Positions 1 to 9,751 are shown, numbered from the stretch's first letter. The stretch is DNA of 64,000 bases from an uncultured Apibacter sp. (GCA_945280365.1 CALYQD010000002.1:186001-250000); one strand, 5' to 3'. The notes: generated from the sequence alone by a model not told the origin. Numbers and translations: made by a program.

Positions 1-898
1 TGTATTCGATATGCTTTTGTGTAATATAATCTTCTAAATGACATACCTTTCTTACGACACTTAATAAGGTCTGTACCATGGCAAATCCCGAAAATATCGC
101 TCCAGCTACGAAATATGGAGGATATACTGTTGAATGCCAACCTTTAATTACAGATGTGGCAAAATCAAATGACACAATGGTATGTACAGAAAACACCAAT
201 GGAGTGGCAAGACCAGCCAAAACTAAAGACACTTCTTCAAACCTTTGCCAATGTTTAGCTTTACCTCCCCATCCGAAACTCAAAATAGTATATATCTTTT
301 TTGTTACAGGCTTAACAGCTCTATCTCTTATCATGGCAAAATCAGGGATTAACCCTATATACCAGAACACTACAGATACAGAAAAATAAGTACTAATGGC
401 AAATACGTCCCATAGTAAAGGCGAATTGAAATTCGGCCATAATGTTCCAAACTGATTGGTAATAGGAAATACAAAATATGCTAACCATATACGTCCCATA
501 TGTATACATGGAAACATGGCCGCCTGAACTACAGCGAAAATTGTCATAGCCTCTGCAGAACGATTGATTGAAAGTCTCCATTTTTGACGAAATAGTAATA
601 AAACTGCTGAAATTAAAGTTCCAGCATGCCCTATTCCAACCCACCATACAAAGTTAGTTATATCCCATCCCCAATTAATCGTTCTGTTTAGTCCCCATAC
701 TCCTATTCCGGTTCCTATTGTATAAGCAATGCAACCTACTCCATATATAAAGGCAACTAAAGCAATATAAAAAGCAAACCACCAAAGTTTGCCTGCTTTG
801 GTTTCAATAGGACGGGCAATATCTTCTGTAATGTCATGATAGGATTTATCTCCTAAAATTAACGGTTCGCGAATAGGTGCTTCGTAATGTCCTGACAT
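1..898 (-). CDS. actC: Alternative complex III subunit ActC (NrfD-like quinol-binding membrane protein), partial
   Basis: The frame opens with ATG at 898 (MSGHYEAPIREPLILGD) and runs without a stop past the left edge, so the C-terminus is missing. The visible 299 residues contain several long hydrophobic helices and NrfD/PsrC-type segments such as NWGWDITNFVWWVGIGHAG. ActC is the integral membrane subunit that handles menaquinol in the alternative complex III of Bacteroidetes, passing electrons to the ActB and ActA subunits. It follows actB by 19 bases in the same orientation, so the three genes form one operon. The assignment is firm from sequence and context; only the end is unseen. Confidence 0.93.
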   Translation of the reverse strand, partial: MSGHYEAPIREPLILGDKSYHDITEDIARPIETKAGKLWWFAFYIALVAFIYGVGCIAYTIGTGIGVWGLNRTINWGWDITNFVWWVGIGHAGTLISAVLLLFRQKWRLSINRSAEAMTIFAVVQAAMFPCIHMGRIWLAYFVFPITNQFGTLWPNFNSPLLWDVFAISTYFSVSVVFWYIGLIPDFAMIRDRAVKPVTKKIYTILSFGWGGKAKHWQRFEEVSLVLAGLATPLVFSVHTIVSFDFATSVIKGWHSTVYPPYFVAGAIFSGFAMVQTLLSVVRKVCHLEDYITQKHIEY

Positions 899-917
899 AG
901 TAACTTTCTTAAATTTT

Positions 918-3900
918 TTATGATTCTTTTCTATTCCTTATTTTGTATTGGTAAAATACATTAGGTTTTGTTCCTACTTCTTCCAACAATACATATTTCC
1001 TTTTATCTTTAGCTAGTTTTGCAATTTCTGATGAAGAATCATTAATGTCTCCAAATTTAATTGCTCCACTAGAGCAAGCCAGTGAACAAGCCACCTGAAA
1101 CTCTCCGTCTTCTACTTTTCTTCCTTGCTTTTTCGCTTCTAGAATTGTAGCTTGGGTCATTTGTATACATAGGGAGCATTTTTCCATAACTCCTCTTGAA
1201 CGAACAACGACATCTGGATTTAATACCATCCTTCCTAAATCGTTATTCATATTATAATCAAACTTGTCATTAAGCGCATAATTGAACCAATTGAAACGGC
1301 GTACTTTATACGGACAGTTATTTGCACAATAACGAGTTCCTACGCATCGATTGTATGCCATATGATTTTGCCCTTGTTTACCGTGTGAAGTTGCCGCTAC
1401 CGGGCAAACAGTTTCACAAGGAGCATGGTTACAATGTTGACACATTACAGGTTGAAAAATTACATCCGGATTGGTAGGATTGGGTTCGATCAACTCTTTA
1501 TACATAGGAACTTGATCTAAATCTTCCAAGATTTCTTCTTTTTGCTCAATTCGTTTTTTTGAAGAATAATATCTGTCAATACGTAACCAATACATATCTC
1601 TTGACATCCGTATCTCTTCTTTACCAACTACGGGTACATTATTTTCTGCTTGACAAGCAATAATACAAGCGCCACATCCGGTACACGCATTTAAATCAAC
1701 TGAAAGATTAAAATGTGGACCGTCTGTACTATCATAATCTCTCCATAGATCAACCTTATTCATGGGCATCTCTCCCACATAGGAATCCATCTTTAATGGC
1801 TCATTCCATTCTTTGGAATCTACATTTAAGAAAGTATCCAGAGAAATCTCTCTTGCTATTTCATATCTACCCATCAATGTTCCTTGCATTTGCATAGAAG
1901 CAAATTCATGAATACCTTTAACAGGGTTTATAGTTACATTATATTGTACAAAATTTGATTTCAAATATATCGGAAATGCATTGATCCCTGTCTGACCTAC
2001 TTTTCCTGACTTTGATTGTCCATAGCCTAAAGCTAAACCAATAGAGCCTTTAGCTTGTCCGGGCTGAATAAATACAGGGACATTTTTTATTACTTTTCCA
2101 TTAACGGCCAAATCTACCAACGAACCATCCAATTGCATTCTTCCATTGATTTCATTTTTTACTCCCAATTGGTTAGCATCTTCCAAGGAAATTGTAATAT
2201 AATTATCCCATGCTAATCGTGAAATTGGATCAGGTAACTCTTGCAACCAGGGATTATTTGCCTGAGCGCCATCCCCTATTGCTGTTTTTAAATATAGATT
2301 TAACTCAAGTTTTCCTGCCTTAATCCCGGATATACTCGAAAGCGCTTGCTCAACATTTCCACCAATTACATCCAATAAAACAGTTTCAGAAGTTTCATTG
2401 TAGCCATTATATAATGCTTGATTAAAGCTATACCCCAATTTAGATCCTAATTGGCCTTGCCAATATTGTTTTAAAAAATTATAGTATGCATTGGTTTGTT
2501 TTGGCGTTGCTGTCGTAGTTGTATAAGTTGAATTAAATGGAGTAGTTTCCTCTTGACCTGTAACTTTTGCTTTTGTAGCCAAAGAATCAGTTGATTGAGG
2601 TGTACCTGCATCTGCATCAAAAGGTCCTGCTGTAACAGCGTTTCTTGGAATTCCTGCATTTTTCCAAACCAACAAGGAATCTTGGAATTGTCGAGTATCA
2701 AAAATTCTTTGAATGGTTGGTTGGGATAGTAAATAAATTCCTGTTGCCGGATTTATATCCCCCCAGGATTCTAACCAATGAGGTACCGGTGCAAGGGCTT
2801 TAAACAGGGACGCTGTCTCATTTTCATATTCTGTAAGAGAAACCGTACAATCTACTTTAGCTAATAGATTTTTTAATTTTTCACTATCTGAATATGAATA
2901 TATCGGATTAGTATTGTAGTTAAGCAATACCCCTACTTGACCATTTGATAGCCAAGAAAGTAATTCCGAAAAGCGTGAATCATTAGATTCTTTAGTTAAT
3001 AACACTTTATCTTTTCTAACTGCTAATGAGTTAAGTTTTTGATTTATTAAATAGGAAAGAACATAAGCAGATTTATCGCCTTCGGCAAATACTACTGCTT
3101 TTGAACCTTTCGCTAGTAATTTTTTAGCTATCTTTTGAGCAGTAGGATCTGTAGAAGTACCCTCTAATGCTCTATAAACTTCTCCTAATAATTTTTGAAC
3201 TTCTGAAGGCTTTAATGGCAATCTTTCATCAGAACTAGCTCCTGATAAACTTAAATTTGATTCAATTTGTATATGCTTCAGCATATTTTCACCTGGGATT
3301 TTTGCTTTTGCATAATCTGCCTCAAAATGCCCTCCGTTCCAATCATTTAGAAAATCTGCAGAAAAGGAAACCAATAATTCCACTTTGGTTAAATCGTATA
3401 GAGGTAAAGCTCTTACACCATAAACCTCTTCTGCTGCATCTAATGCCGGAGAATACGAAATTGCATCGTAAATAATATGTTCCGTTCCTGGATATACTGC
3501 TGTAAAATCTTCAATTATTTTTTTTGTTGAAGGTGATGGTAAAGATGGAGTTAAAATAACTATTTTTTTACCTGAAGCTTTGGCTGATTGTAAACCTTTA
3601 TTCACATAATCATCCAAAATTTCCCATTCAACTTCGGAAGAATTTAATTTTGGTGATTTTGCTCTGTTATTATCGTATAACGAAAGTACAGAAGCTTGAC
3701 TTCTAGCACTGCTTCCTCCAAATAAAGAAGCATTTTTATTACTTTCTATTTTTATAGGTCTTCCTTCTCTTGTTTTAACTAAAACGCTAGCAATGTCAAA
3801 ACCATTATATAGAGTGGAAGCATAGTAGCTCGGTACTCCCGGGATTATTCCTTCGGGCTTAACAACATAAGGAACCGATTTTATAATTGGAGCTTCACAA

Positions 3901-4109
3901 GCTGCCAAAGTTACTGCGGCCGTTCCAAAACCTAAGAATTTTAAAAAATCTCTTCTTGATGTTTTTGTAGAAAACATTGCAGTTTCATCTCCTAAAAATT
4001 CATCTACGGGGATCTCCTCTGCAAATTCATTTGCTGCTAGTTTTTCTGATAGTGAAGGATCTTGTAATTCTTCTAAACTCCTAAATTTTATTTTATCTTT
4101 TGAAGCCAT
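918..4109 (-). CDS. actB: Alternative complex III subunit ActB (molybdopterin-oxidoreductase-like and Fe-S domains)
   Basis: A 1063-residue protein with a twin-arginine-type motif (SRRDFLK, residues 51-57) followed by a hydrophobic stretch ending in LAAC (Cys71), suggesting Tat export and lipid anchoring. Residues of about 80-740 resemble the molybdopterin oxidoreductase fold, which in this family carries no cofactor. The C-terminal third is a ferredoxin-like domain with cysteine clusters CTGCGACIIAC, CQHCNHAPCETVC, CVGTRYCANNC and CSLC/CSLAC, as expected for three 4Fe-4S and one 3Fe-4S centre. It transfers electrons within the menaquinol:cytochrome c oxidoreductase. It sits between actA and actC. 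Length and domain order match flavobacterial ActB. Confidence 0.96.
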   Translation of the reverse strand: MASKDKIKFRSLEELQDPSLSEKLAANEFAEEIPVDEFLGDETAMFSTKTSRRDFLKFLGFGTAAVTLAACEAPIIKSVPYVVKPEGIIPGVPSYYASTLYNGFDIASVLVKTREGRPIKIESNKNASLFGGSSARSQASVLSLYDNNRAKSPKLNSSEVEWEILDDYVNKGLQSAKASGKKIVILTPSLPSPSTKKIIEDFTAVYPGTEHIIYDAISYSPALDAAEEVYGVRALPLYDLTKVELLVSFSADFLNDWNGGHFEADYAKAKIPGENMLKHIQIESNLSLSGASSDERLPLKPSEVQKLLGEVYRALEGTSTDPTAQKIAKKLLAKGSKAVVFAEGDKSAYVLSYLINQKLNSLAVRKDKVLLTKESNDSRFSELLSWLSNGQVGVLLNYNTNPIYSYSDSEKLKNLLAKVDCTVSLTEYENETASLFKALAPVPHWLESWGDINPATGIYLLSQPTIQRIFDTRQFQDSLLVWKNAGIPRNAVTAGPFDADAGTPQSTDSLATKAKVTGQEETTPFNSTYTTTTATPKQTNAYYNFLKQYWQGQLGSKLGYSFNQALYNGYNETSETVLLDVIGGNVEQALSSISGIKAGKLELNLYLKTAIGDGAQANNPWLQELPDPISRLAWDNYITISLEDANQLGVKNEINGRMQLDGSLVDLAVNGKVIKNVPVFIQPGQAKGSIGLALGYGQSKSGKVGQTGINAFPIYLKSNFVQYNVTINPVKGIHEFASMQMQGTLMGRYEIAREISLDTFLNVDSKEWNEPLKMDSYVGEMPMNKVDLWRDYDSTDGPHFNLSVDLNACTGCGACIIACQAENNVPVVGKEEIRMSRDMYWLRIDRYYSSKKRIEQKEEILEDLDQVPMYKELIEPNPTNPDVIFQPVMCQHCNHAPCETVCPVAATSHGKQGQNHMAYNRCVGTRYCANNCPYKVRRFNWFNYALNDKFDYNMNNDLGRMVLNPDVVVRSRGVMEKCSLCIQMTQATILEAKKQGRKVEDGEFQVACSLACSSGAIKFGDINDSSSEIAKLAKDKRKYVLLEEVGTKPNVFYQYKIRNRKES

Positions 4110-4135
4110 AATGATCTTCCGATGATTTTAATTAA

Positions 4136-5458
4136 TTAATAATGACATTTACCACATTCTAACCCTCCTATTGCATCTACCGTTATTTTGGATTTATCTT
4201 CTCCGTATTCTTTCTTAAGCTTTTCATGAAGCTTATTGAAGTAAGCTGCATTATAACCATTATTCATATCAACTTCTGTGGTACGATGACATTCTACGCA
4301 CCATCCCATTGTAAAATCATTTGCCATTCTTACTACATTCATTGTATCTATGGCACCGTGACAAGCTTTACATACAACATCTATTTGATGGTTTGGATTT
4401 TTCTTATTGTAATCGGCAATTATTGTTTTTTCTCCTGCCACTACGTGTTGAGAATGATTAAAATAGACAAAATCAGGCATATTATGTATTCTTTCCCATT
4501 TAACCGGTTTTTGATTTCCTGTATATTTTTGATTTTCCTCATCCCAACCTACATGTTCATAAATTTTCTTTATTTCGGCAGTGTAAAATTCTTTGGATTT
4601 GCCAGGTTCAATATATTTTCCGGTATATTCACTAATATTTCTATGACAATTCATACATACGCTCAGAGATGGAATTTCAGATACTTTCCCATATTTAGCT
4701 CCGGAATGACATAATTGGCAATTTATCTTATTCTCTCCTGCATGAATTTTATGTGAAAAATAAATCGGTTGTTCCGGCTCATATCCTTTATCTACTCCAA
4801 TTCCCATAAGCCATGCCCAAACACCGTATAAAGACAGAGCTAAAAATAGTGTAATTAAACAGTATAAGGCTCCTTTGTATTTTATATAAAATTGGGAGAA
4901 GGTTCTGATTCTTGTAGCCTCAAGCTCGGATAATTCAGAACTTGAAGTTTTTAATTTAACTAATTGGTTTATTTTTAGTAAGGTAAAAATAAGTATCACT
5001 CCAAGACAAGCGAAGGATACGAGAATATAATTTATATCATTAGAGTTATTTTTTTGAACAACAACAGGGGCAGCTTCTTCTTTGGGTTCGGGAGGGTTTT
5101 CCACATAGGCTAAAATATCATCTATATTTTGCTCGGACAATCTACCTTCAAAGACATCCATAGCTACTTTATCATATTCTTCATAGGTTTTATTAGCTCG
5201 CTTATCTCCGCTTTTTCTAAGTGCCTCATTGTTCATAATCCATTTACGAATCCATTCCACATCAACCCCTTCCTCACTTAATGAGCTAACTATTCCTTTA
5301 AGAGCAGGTCCTGTAAGTTTACGATCTAAAGCATGACAAGCGGTACAATTGTCTTTGAATAATTTCTCTCCATTCTTTACATCTCCATTTACTTTCTGCG
5401 CTATAACAGAAATACTTGTAAAGAGAGTCAGCATACAAACTGCTATAATTTTATTCAT
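4136..5458 (-). CDS. actA: Alternative complex III multihaem cytochrome c subunit ActA, apparently fused to a monohaem ActE-like domain
   Basis: 440 residues with an N-terminal signal (ends near ISVIAQ, residue 21). A first CxxCH (CTACH, 38-42) lies in a cytochrome-c-like domain of about 100 residues. Two hydrophobic segments follow (about 143-162 and 197-219). A pentahaem domain has CxxCH at 247-251, 268-272, 363-367, 387-391 and 435-439, the last almost at the C-terminus. In other organisms the pentahaem (ActA) and monohaem (ActE) subunits are separate, so this looks like a fusion; that is inference from domain order. First gene of the operon, with a promoter at 5524-5553. Confidence 0.93.
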   Translation of the reverse strand: MNKIIAVCMLTLFTSISVIAQKVNGDVKNGEKLFKDNCTACHALDRKLTGPALKGIVSSLSEEGVDVEWIRKWIMNNEALRKSGDKRANKTYEEYDKVAMDVFEGRLSEQNIDDILAYVENPPEPKEEAAPVVVQKNNSNDINYILVSFACLGVILIFTLLKINQLVKLKTSSSELSELEATRIRTFSQFYIKYKGALYCLITLFLALSLYGVWAWLMGIGVDKGYEPEQPIYFSHKIHAGENKINCQLCHSGAKYGKVSEIPSLSVCMNCHRNISEYTGKYIEPGKSKEFYTAEIKKIYEHVGWDEENQKYTGNQKPVKWERIHNMPDFVYFNHSQHVVAGEKTIIADYNKKNPNHQIDVVCKACHGAIDTMNVVRMANDFTMGWCVECHRTTEVDMNNGYNAAYFNKLHEKLKKEYGEDKSKITVDAIGGLECGKCHY

Positions 5459-5523
5459 AATAATTTATTTCAATTGAATGAAACTTATTTATAATATAAT
5501 TGTCCCAATAAAAGCGACTTATG

Positions 5524-5553
5524 CAAAAATAAAAATATGCAACATATTGCCAA
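5524..5553 (-). promoter_or_regulatory. Promoter of the act operon (Bacteroidetes -33/-7 type)
   Basis: On the minus strand TTG (5553-5551) is followed after 19 bases by TATTTTTG (5531-5524), matching the Bacteroidetes primary-sigma consensus TTG-N19-23-TAnnTTTG. Transcription would start about 60 bases before the actA ATG. Confidence 0.6.
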
Positions 5554-5657
5554 ATCTTTTTTTTAACATATCTTTCACTTTTTATTAATTTGTAATTATT
5601 CTAAATAACACCTTCCTTTATCTTCTTGTTAAACAAGCTATTAAATTGTAACATACC

Positions 5658-5833
5658 CTTATAAGCATTAAAAAATATTTAAAAGAACATTTTTTGATTA
5701 TTTTATTTATCTATTTTATCTTATCACAAAACGATCGTATTTATATTATTGATAGACAAAATATTACACTGTAAAGAGCCTTTATAAGCATTAAAAAAAT
5801 ATTTAAAAGGACATTTTTTGATTATTTTATTTA
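5658..5833. repeat. Imperfect direct repeat of about 53 bp in the actA-holB gap
   Basis: Bases 5658-5710 (cttataagcattaaaaaata and onward) recur at 5780-5833 with very few differences, about 122 bases apart. The second copy runs into the holB stop codon. The sequence between them and the rest of 5459-5830 is AT-rich with no convincing ORF. It looks like a local duplication of the holB 3' flank; no function is visible. Confidence 0.6.
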
Positions 5834-6961
5834 CTCATTTTTTCTTGCTAAAAAACGTGTTAATTTAATTCCCATATCTAAAAAAATAATCTTAGCACTT
5901 CCATTTCTTTCAATATGAAAAAATGCGCTATTTATCTCTTTTAAAATATCTTCTATATTGCTACCATGCACAAAGCTACTAAAGCTATTCCACTTAAAAT
6001 TTTCATAGGTTAACGGATTATTTACTAAACTGGGACTGTTATAGTTTTGAAGCAAGGCTTGTCTAAATGTTTCTGCACAAAATTGTAAAAAATTCTTTTG
6101 TTTTTCTCTTCCCCATGTTGAAATCTCTAATGACCAATCTACAATTTCTTTTAAAAATTCTGGTTTTTTAGGAGCCATAACTGCTGCTCGGTTCCATCGA
6201 ATAAAATATTTTTCAAACTCTTCTTGTAAAGTGCTATTTTTAATTAATTTACAAGCAATATTCCAATCTCCCTCTGCTCTTTTTGCTATTGTTTCAGACA
6301 TTTCTTGCTCTATAGAAAATTTTAATCGTAAATTTACTTCTATATCTTTATTATCAATTGGATTTACCGTTATTCGTTGACATCTTGACAATATCGTAGG
6401 TAAAATTTTTTTATCATCTTCAGCAAGTAAGATAAATAAAGTTTTAGCAGGTGGCTCTTCTAAAATTTTAAGTAATTTATTGGCTGATTCAACTCGCATA
6501 GTTTCCACCATCCAAATAATTTGTACTTTATAACCACCTTCAAAGCTTTTCAAATTTAATCTATCAATTATATTCTCAATTTCTTTTACAGAAATTATAC
6601 CCTGTTTTTTGTCTTCATTGAGATATTCATACCATTGATTAATATCTCTGTAGGAATCTTCAAGCAAAAATTCTCTATATCGCTTTATGTAATCGGAACT
6701 TATTGCTTCTTTCTTTTCAACGGAATTATTAATTGTCGGAAAAGACAAATGTAAATCCGGGTGTTGTAATTGATGGGTTTGTAGTAAACATTTTTCAGAT
6801 TTTTTGCATATAACTTCAGAAGCATAGGCTAAAGCCAAGGGTAAAACACCAAAACCCGTTTTTCCTATAAAAAGTTGTGCATGGCTAATCCTATCTTCTT
6901 GTATTGAATTTTGTAATTGTTTTTTTAAATTATCCTGACCAATTATTTCATCCCATTTCAT
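5831..6961 (-). CDS. holB: DNA polymerase III delta' subunit (clamp loader)
   Basis: A 376-residue AAA+ clamp-loader protein. Seen: the opening WDEIIGQDNLKKQLQNSI, the start of a P-loop region (GKTGFG), HPDLHLSFP, the partner-sensing stretch ANKLLKILEEPPAKTLFIL and the SRC motif of sensor 1 (TILSRCQRI). These are typical of delta', which opens the sliding clamp during chromosome replication. The zinc-binding cysteines of the N-terminal domain are only partly conserved (C-K-K-S-E-K-C), as is common in flavobacteria. TATCTTTG at 6974-6967, just before the ATG, fits a -7 box, giving a very short leader. Confidence 0.9.
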   Translation of the reverse strand: MKWDEIIGQDNLKKQLQNSIQEDRISHAQLFIGKTGFGVLPLALAYASEVICKKSEKCLLQTHQLQHPDLHLSFPTINNSVEKKEAISSDYIKRYREFLLEDSYRDINQWYEYLNEDKKQGIISVKEIENIIDRLNLKSFEGGYKVQIIWMVETMRVESANKLLKILEEPPAKTLFILLAEDDKKILPTILSRCQRITVNPIDNKDIEVNLRLKFSIEQEMSETIAKRAEGDWNIACKLIKNSTLQEEFEKYFIRWNRAAVMAPKKPEFLKEIVDWSLEISTWGREKQKNFLQFCAETFRQALLQNYNSPSLVNNPLTYENFKWNSFSSFVHGSNIEDILKEINSAFFHIERNGSAKIIFLDMGIKLTRFLARKNE

Positions 6962-7290
6962 AAAAACAAAGATAAATCAACTTTTCTAAAATATTTCGTT
7001 TAATCTACTCATTTACTATTTATATAAAATATATTATTTAAATTAATAGGACTTTTATATATTATTTTTTCATTTTTATTAAATTGATTAACTCGTAATT
7101 ATTTTAATACTTATCAAATTTTTTTAGCTTAAAGAATTTTGATAAAAAGATTAGTTATAACTTAACTTTAAATACTATCTATGAATCACGTTGTCAGTTT
7201 TTATTTACGAAAATTGTTTATAAATTATTCATATTCATCAACATTAATGAACAATTATTGCATGAATAGTTTTAATTAGATACTAAAAAA

Positions 7291-7327
7291 TTGTTTATAA
7301 AAAAGATAGGTCTACCTTATAATTTTG
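7291..7327 (+). promoter_or_regulatory. dnaB promoter and upstream gap (6962-7345)
   Basis: TAATTTTG at 7320-7327 is a perfect TAnnTTTG -7 box 18 bases before the dnaB ATG; TTG at 7291-7293 is a -33 candidate with a long 26-base spacer. The 14-mer aaattgtttataaa occurs twice (7211-7224 and 7288-7301). The remaining AT-rich gap shows no gene. Confidence 0.5.
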
Positions 7328-7345
7328 CATATTTTTGAAACTAAT

Positions 7346-8902
7346 ATGGAGCAACTTGAATCTAAATACAATAATTTTTCTAAATCCAACAAAATCATCA
7401 ACTTAGAAAAAGGAAAATTACCTCCTCAAGCTATTGATTTAGAAGAAGCCGTACTTGGTGCCATGATGATCGATAAAAAAGGGCTAGATGAAATTATTGA
7501 TATTTTATCTCCTGAAGTTTTTTATAAAAGAGAGCACCAACTCATTTATGAGGCTATAGAAGATCTGTTTAAACAAACGGATCCTATAGATATTCTTACT
7601 ATTTCTAATAAGTTACGTTCTCAAGGAAATCTAGATGCTGCAGGTGGCGATTTTTATTTAATACAACTTTCGAACAAAATCTCATCTTCCGCTCATATAG
7701 AATATCATTCTCGTATTATTCTTGAGAAATACATACTTAGAAAACTTATAGAAATTTCATCTAATATGATTGAAAAGTCTTATGACGAGACTTCTGATGT
7801 TTTTGATTTACTTGATTATTCTGAAAGTCAACTATATGAAATTACCAACGGAACCCTAAAACGCACCTTTAATGAGGCTAAAAACTTGGTATCAAATGCT
7901 TTAAAAAAAATAAAATCATTAGAATCCAAACAAGGTATGAGTGGTATTCCTTCCGGTTTTAAGCATGTTGATAAAATAACGGCAGGATGGCAACCTTCGG
8001 ATCTTATTATAATTGCTGCCAGGCCCGGTATGGGTAAAACTGCTTTTATTCTATCCATGGCCAGAAATATTGCTATTGGTGCGGAAACTCCTATAGGCGT
8101 ATTTTCATTGGAAATGTCTGCAGAACAGTTGATGATGCGTATGATATCCAGTGAGACCGGAATAGAATCTGAAAAGCTTAGAAAAGCAAATTTATCGGAA
8201 TTGGAATGGCAACAACTCTATTCCCGAGTTAATAAGCTTGAAAATGCGCCCATATTTATAGATGATTCTCCGGGTATTTCTGTTTTCGACTTAAGAGCTA
8301 AAGCCCGTAGACTTGTTTCGCAACATGGAGTAAAAATGATAATGATTGACTATCTTCAATTAATGTCAGCCGGCGGAAAAGGAATTGGAAACAGGGAACA
8401 AGAGATTGCAACAATTTCTCGTTCTTTAAAAGCGATTGCTAAAGAACTGGAAATACCTGTTATTGCCTTATCCCAGTTATCTCGTTCCGTTGAAACTCGA
8501 GGAGGAAGTAAAAAGCCCTTACTTTCAGATTTAAGGGAATCAGGAGCTATAGAACAGGATGCTGATATCGTTACCTTTATTTACAGACCTGAATATTATA
8601 AACTGGATACCTGGGAAGACGGAACTCCTTGTGCGGGACAAGCAGAATTTATTATTGCTAAGCATAGAAATGGAGCTTTGGAAGATGTTCGATTGCGATT
8701 TACTAGCTCACAGGCTAAATTTTCTGATATTGATGAGGATTATTTTTCTGTACAAGAAAGTGTAAGCTCAACAACTTTTGAAAGTAAAATTAATGATGAG
8801 ACTTCCTTTGATAGTGCTATAAATATACCTTCTATTAATCCTAGTAGTTCTTTTGGTATTGATGATAATATTGATGATCCAGATGCCGATATGCCTTTTT
8901 AA
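7346..8902 (+). CDS. dnaB: Replicative DNA helicase DnaB
   Basis: 518 residues from ATG 7346. The N-terminal domain (PPQAIDLEEAVLGAMMID) binds primase; the RecA-like domain has Walker A (ARPGMGKTAF), Walker B (MIMIDYLQLM) and the downstream ALSQLSRSVE and SDLRESGAIEQDAD motifs. It unwinds DNA at the replication fork. A longer reading from TTG at 7325 is possible but that TTG lies inside the -7 promoter box, so it would not be in the mRNA. The C-terminus is acidic (DDPDADMPF), usual for flavobacterial DnaB. No intein is present. Confidence 0.96.
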   Translation: MEQLESKYNNFSKSNKIINLEKGKLPPQAIDLEEAVLGAMMIDKKGLDEIIDILSPEVFYKREHQLIYEAIEDLFKQTDPIDILTISNKLRSQGNLDAAGGDFYLIQLSNKISSSAHIEYHSRIILEKYILRKLIEISSNMIEKSYDETSDVFDLLDYSESQLYEITNGTLKRTFNEAKNLVSNALKKIKSLESKQGMSGIPSGFKHVDKITAGWQPSDLIIIAARPGMGKTAFILSMARNIAIGAETPIGVFSLEMSAEQLMMRMISSETGIESEKLRKANLSELEWQQLYSRVNKLENAPIFIDDSPGISVFDLRAKARRLVSQHGVKMIMIDYLQLMSAGGKGIGNREQEIATISRSLKAIAKELEIPVIALSQLSRSVETRGGSKKPLLSDLRESGAIEQDADIVTFIYRPEYYKLDTWEDGTPCAGQAEFIIAKHRNGALEDVRLRFTSSQAKFSDIDEDYFSVQESVSSTTFESKINDETSFDSAINIPSINPSSSFGIDDNIDDPDADMPF

Positions 8903-9002
8903 AGCATTTTAATATTTATTTATAATTATAAAATCATCAACACTTTAGTAACTTAGATTTTACAAATAAATTTTTATTAATACAATCCAGTATTTATAAA
9001 TA

Positions 9003-9037
9003 AAAAAACACCTAACTAAAAATAGTAGGTGTTTTTT
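9003..9037. terminator. Bidirectional terminator between dnaB and rplT
   Basis: Perfect 12-bp stem aaaaaacaccta / taggtgtttttt with an 11-base loop; A-tract on one side and T-tract on the other let it serve the converging dnaB (+) and rplT (-) transcripts. Confidence 0.85.
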
Positions 9038-9061
9038 ATGATAACGAAAATATTATTAAAT

Positions 9062-9409
9062 TTATTTTTTTACAGTATCCACAACAGCTTTGAAAGCTTC
9101 CGGATGATTCATAGCTAAATCTGCTAGGACTTTTCTATTTAAATCTATATTTTTTTCTTTTAATAATCCTATAAATTTAGAATAAGAAAGACCATATTGT
9201 CTGGTACCTGCATTAATTCTCTGTATCCATAAAGCTCTGAAATTTCTTTTCTTTTGCTTTCTGCCTACATAGGCATATTGTAATCCTTTTTCAACAGCAT
9301 TTTTTGCTACTGTCCAAACATTTTTTCTTCTTCCGTAATAACCTTTTGCTAATTTTAGGACTCTTTTCCTGCGTGCTCTTGACGCTACTGAATTGACTGA
9401 TCTTGGCAT
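9062..9409 (-). CDS. rplT: 50S ribosomal protein L20
   Basis: 115 residues, the usual L20 length, with the family opening [19 protein letters not shown] and the [10 protein letters not shown] segment. It is needed for early 50S assembly, and in other bacteria L20 represses its own operon. It lies 113 bases after rpmI in the conserved order thrS-infC-rpmI-rplT and ends at the terminator at 9003-9037. Confidence 0.97.
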   Translation of the reverse strand: MPRSVNSVASRARRKRVLKLAKGYYGRRKNVWTVAKNAVEKGLQYAYVGRKQKKRNFRALWIQRINAGTRQYGLSYSKFIGLLKEKNIDLNRKVLADLAMNHPEAFKAVVDTVKK

Positions 9410-9501
9410 ACTTTTTTGTTTTTTTGAAGTGGGTGGAAGAGTTTATCTTCTCTTATATTGACCCATTCCAGGGTTAAACTTTTAAATGATTTTAAAAAAC
9501 C

Positions 9502-9521
9502 AGAATATCATATGATATTCT
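9502..9521. repeat. 20-bp perfect palindrome between rpmI and rplT
   Basis: A perfect inverted repeat centred on CATATG directly follows the rpmI stop codon. In RNA it would form a 10-bp hairpin without a T-tract, so it is not a standard terminator. It could affect mRNA processing or L20 autocontrol; this is conjecture. Confidence 0.4.
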
Positions 9522-9522
9522 C

Positions 9523-9720
9523 TTATTTGATTAATAATTGTCTTTTAACGCTTTTTTCATCTGCAATATCTACTAAGGTAGAATGCGTTAGATTACGTTT
9601 ACGTTTTGTGCTTTTTTTAGTCAAAATGTGACTTTTGAATGCATGTTTTCTTTTAATTTTCCCAGATCCGGTAATTGAAAAACGCTTTTTAGCACCTGAT
9701 TTTGTTTTTAATTTTGGCAT
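9523..9720 (-). CDS. rpmI: 50S ribosomal protein L35
   Basis: 65 residues, very basic, with the L35 signature [25 protein letters not shown] split as usual ([13 protein letters not shown], then a KRKHAFKSH stretch). It is a structural protein of the large subunit. It has its own promoter upstream, so rpmI-rplT can be made independently of thrS-infC. Confidence 0.96.
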   Translation of the reverse strand: MPKLKTKSGAKKRFSITGSGKIKRKHAFKSHILTKKSTKRKRNLTHSTLVDIADEKSVKRQLLIK

Positions 9721-9751
9721 TTTTTTATTTTTTACCTCGTTATCAATTTTA

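Noticed and set aside
78..647. Open frames on both strands at the left edge
   Set aside because: They are shadows of the partial actC gene, which reads continuously from 898 to the edge.
7325..7345. Extended N-terminus of DnaB from TTG 7325
   Set aside because: The TTG is inside the TAATTTTG promoter box and the added residues are not part of DnaB.
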